Assembly (NCBI RefSeq): GCF_003614975.1 | Contig: NZ_QZWI01000001.1 | Location: 496,001 to 560,000 of the forward strand | DNA: 64,000 nucleotides | Source of the DNA: Rahnella bruchi | GTDB lineage: Bacteria; Pseudomonadota; Gammaproteobacteria; Enterobacterales; Enterobacteriaceae | Reading direction: 5' to 3' | Part shown: positions 62,954-64,000 of the stretch, piece after piece | Numbering within the stretch: position 1 is the stretch's first letter | Layout of the letters: every line of letters starts with the position of its first letter | Notes under the pieces: generated by a model | What the model saw: only the letters and a program-made list of their open reading frames with translations | Told to the model about the DNA's origin: nothing | The model's database searches: none | Program-made: the position numbers and the translations under genes

Positions 62954-64000
62954 TTACAGATACGGCGACCAGGCAGGGAATTTGACCTGTCCATCAGTTG
63001 CCGGAAGACGCGCTTTGAAGCGCCCATCAGTCGATACCAACTGCAATACGGAACCCAGACCCTGTGAAGAGCTGTAAATTACCATGGTGCCGTTTGGTGC
63101 GAGGCTAGGCGTTTCATCCAGGAACGTGTCCGTCAATGTTTGAACGGCTCCCGTTGCCAGATCTTGTTTAGCGATGTGCTGGTTACCGCTGGCGCTGCTC
63201 ACCATCACCAGGAACTTACCATCTGCACTTACGTCAGAGTCCTGATTCTGCGAGCCTTCCCAGGTCAGACGCTGAGGCGCACCGCCATTAATGCTTACTT
63301 TATAAACTTGCGGACGACCGCCCTGATCCGAAGTGAACGCCAGATTCTGGCTGTCCGGGAACCAGGTTGGTTCAGTGTTGTTGCTACGACCGTTTGTCAC
63401 CTGGCTGATCTGACCCGAAGACAGGTTCATCACGTACAGGTTCAGGCTACCGTCTTTTGACAGAGCGAAGGCCAGTTTGCTGCCATCCGGAGAGAATGCC
63501 GGTGCACCGTTGTGACGCGGGAATGAAGCAATCTGTTTGATCGCGCCATTTGCCAGTGTCTGAACAACCAGTGCTGAACGACCGCTTTCAAAGGTTACAT
63601 ACGCCAGTTTGCTGCCATCAGGAGACCAGGCCGGAGACATCAGTGGCTCCGGTGAACGGTGAACCACGAACTGGTTGTAACCGTCATAATCCGCTACGCG
63701 CAGTTCATACGGGAATTTACCGCCGTTGGTCTGCACGATATAGGCGATACGGGTACGGAATGCGCCTTTAACACCGGTCAGTTTTTCGAAAACTTCGTCA
63801 CTGGCGGTATGGGCGGAATAACGTAACCATTGTTTGGTCACTTTGTACTGGTTTTGTGCCAGCACGGTACCTGGTGCGCCAGAGGTATCAACCAGCTGGT
63901 AAGACACCACGTAGCTGCCATCGGCTGCAGGCTGAACCTGACCGATAACAACCGCATCAATGCCCAGCGCGGTCCATGCAGCAGGAGTCACTTCTGCAGC
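62954..64000 (-). CDS. tolB: Tol-Pal system beta-propeller protein TolB (5' part outside window)
   Basis: Periplasmic TolB lacking its first residues because the window ends; the frame is open through position 64000 (AEVTPAAW). Visible are the end of the N-terminal domain ([20 protein letters not shown]) and the six-bladed propeller with blade repeats such as [37 protein letters not shown] and [20 protein letters not shown]. It ends [10 protein letters not shown]. 349 residues are present of about 430 expected. Works with Pal downstream and TolA outside. Confidence 0.96.
   Translation of the reverse strand, partial: AAEVTPAAWTALGIDAVVIGQVQPAADGSYVVSYQLVDTSGAPGTVLAQNQYKVTKQWLRYSAHTASDEVFEKLTGVKGAFRTRIAYIVQTNGGKFPYELRVADYDGYNQFVVHRSPEPLMSPAWSPDGSKLAYVTFESGRSALVVQTLANGAIKQIASFPRHNGAPAFSPDGSKLAFALSKDGSLNLYVMNLSSGQISQVTNGRSNNTEPTWFPDSQNLAFTSDQGGRPQVYKVSINGGAPQRLTWEGSQNQDSDVSADGKFLVMVSSASGNQHIAKQDLATGAVQTLTDTFLDETPSLAPNGTMVIYSSSQGLGSVLQLVSTDGRFKARLPATDGQVKFPAWSPYL

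Noticed and set aside
1-64000. CRISPR arrays, intact prophage or insertion sequences
   Set aside because: No regularly spaced identical repeats, phage structural genes or transposase genes were seen; palindromes found are dispersed REP-like elements.

Overview
The window is chromosomal DNA of an enterobacterium. Protein identity patterns, gene order and dispersed GC-rich palindromes fit the Enterobacterales, most likely a Yersiniaceae member close to Rahnella, Rouxiella or Ewingella. The genus is an inference, since there is no rRNA or other species marker here. Almost all genes are housekeeping genes known from Escherichia coli, and I see no integrated phage, CRISPR array or intact insertion sequence.

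Layout. Positions 1-3159 hold a phosphonate-type ABC importer (phnC, phnD and two phnE permeases) behind a possible Pho box. Positions 3273-11635 match the order around E. coli dld (dld, yohC, yohP, pbpG, dusC). They are interrupted by a coiled-coil membrane protein with a 21-bp tandem repeat, a broken sugar-acid dehydrogenase locus, a racemase-like protein and a metallo-beta-lactamase-fold hydrolase. Positions 11694-13907 hold an MFS exporter divergent from a cysteine-rich winged-helix regulator. From rhlE (15388) onward the order follows the E. coli 16-18 minute region. It runs through mdtG, ybhL, the moaABCDE operon behind a Moco riboswitch, ybhK, uvrB with a LexA box, and the biotin genes around a BirA operator. 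An extra orphan UrtE-like ATPase lies between uvrB and bioD.

Positions 32075-40211 are more accessory. They contain a LysR regulator with an aminotransferase and an orphan binding protein, then aphA, a three-gene set (curA-like reductase, DJ-1/PfpI protein, PEBP protein), ybhC, and a miniature chemoreceptor left by an internal deletion. Positions 40465-64000 return to conserved synteny: pgl, ybhA, two small DNA-binding regulators, modCBA, acrZ, modE, modF, galETKM, psiF, gpmA, aroG, ybgS, zitB, pnuC, nadA, tRNA-Lys, cpoB, pal and tolB (cut by the window edge).

How the genes work together. The mod genes import molybdate, moa makes molybdopterin, and both are wired to cofactor status through ModE and the Moco riboswitch. 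bioABFCD makes biotin under BirA control. The gal operon runs the Leloir pathway under GalR/GalS-type operators. pnuC and nadA supply NAD and carry two NadR-like boxes. tolB, pal and cpoB belong to the envelope-constriction machinery. The least explained parts are the degenerate UrtE-like ATPase with its roughly 1-kb upstream region, a 16-bp perfect inverted repeat pair near pbpG, a 133-bp-spaced copy of the tRNA-Lys 3' end, two deletion scars, several unannotated small membrane proteins, and REPIN-like palindromes.
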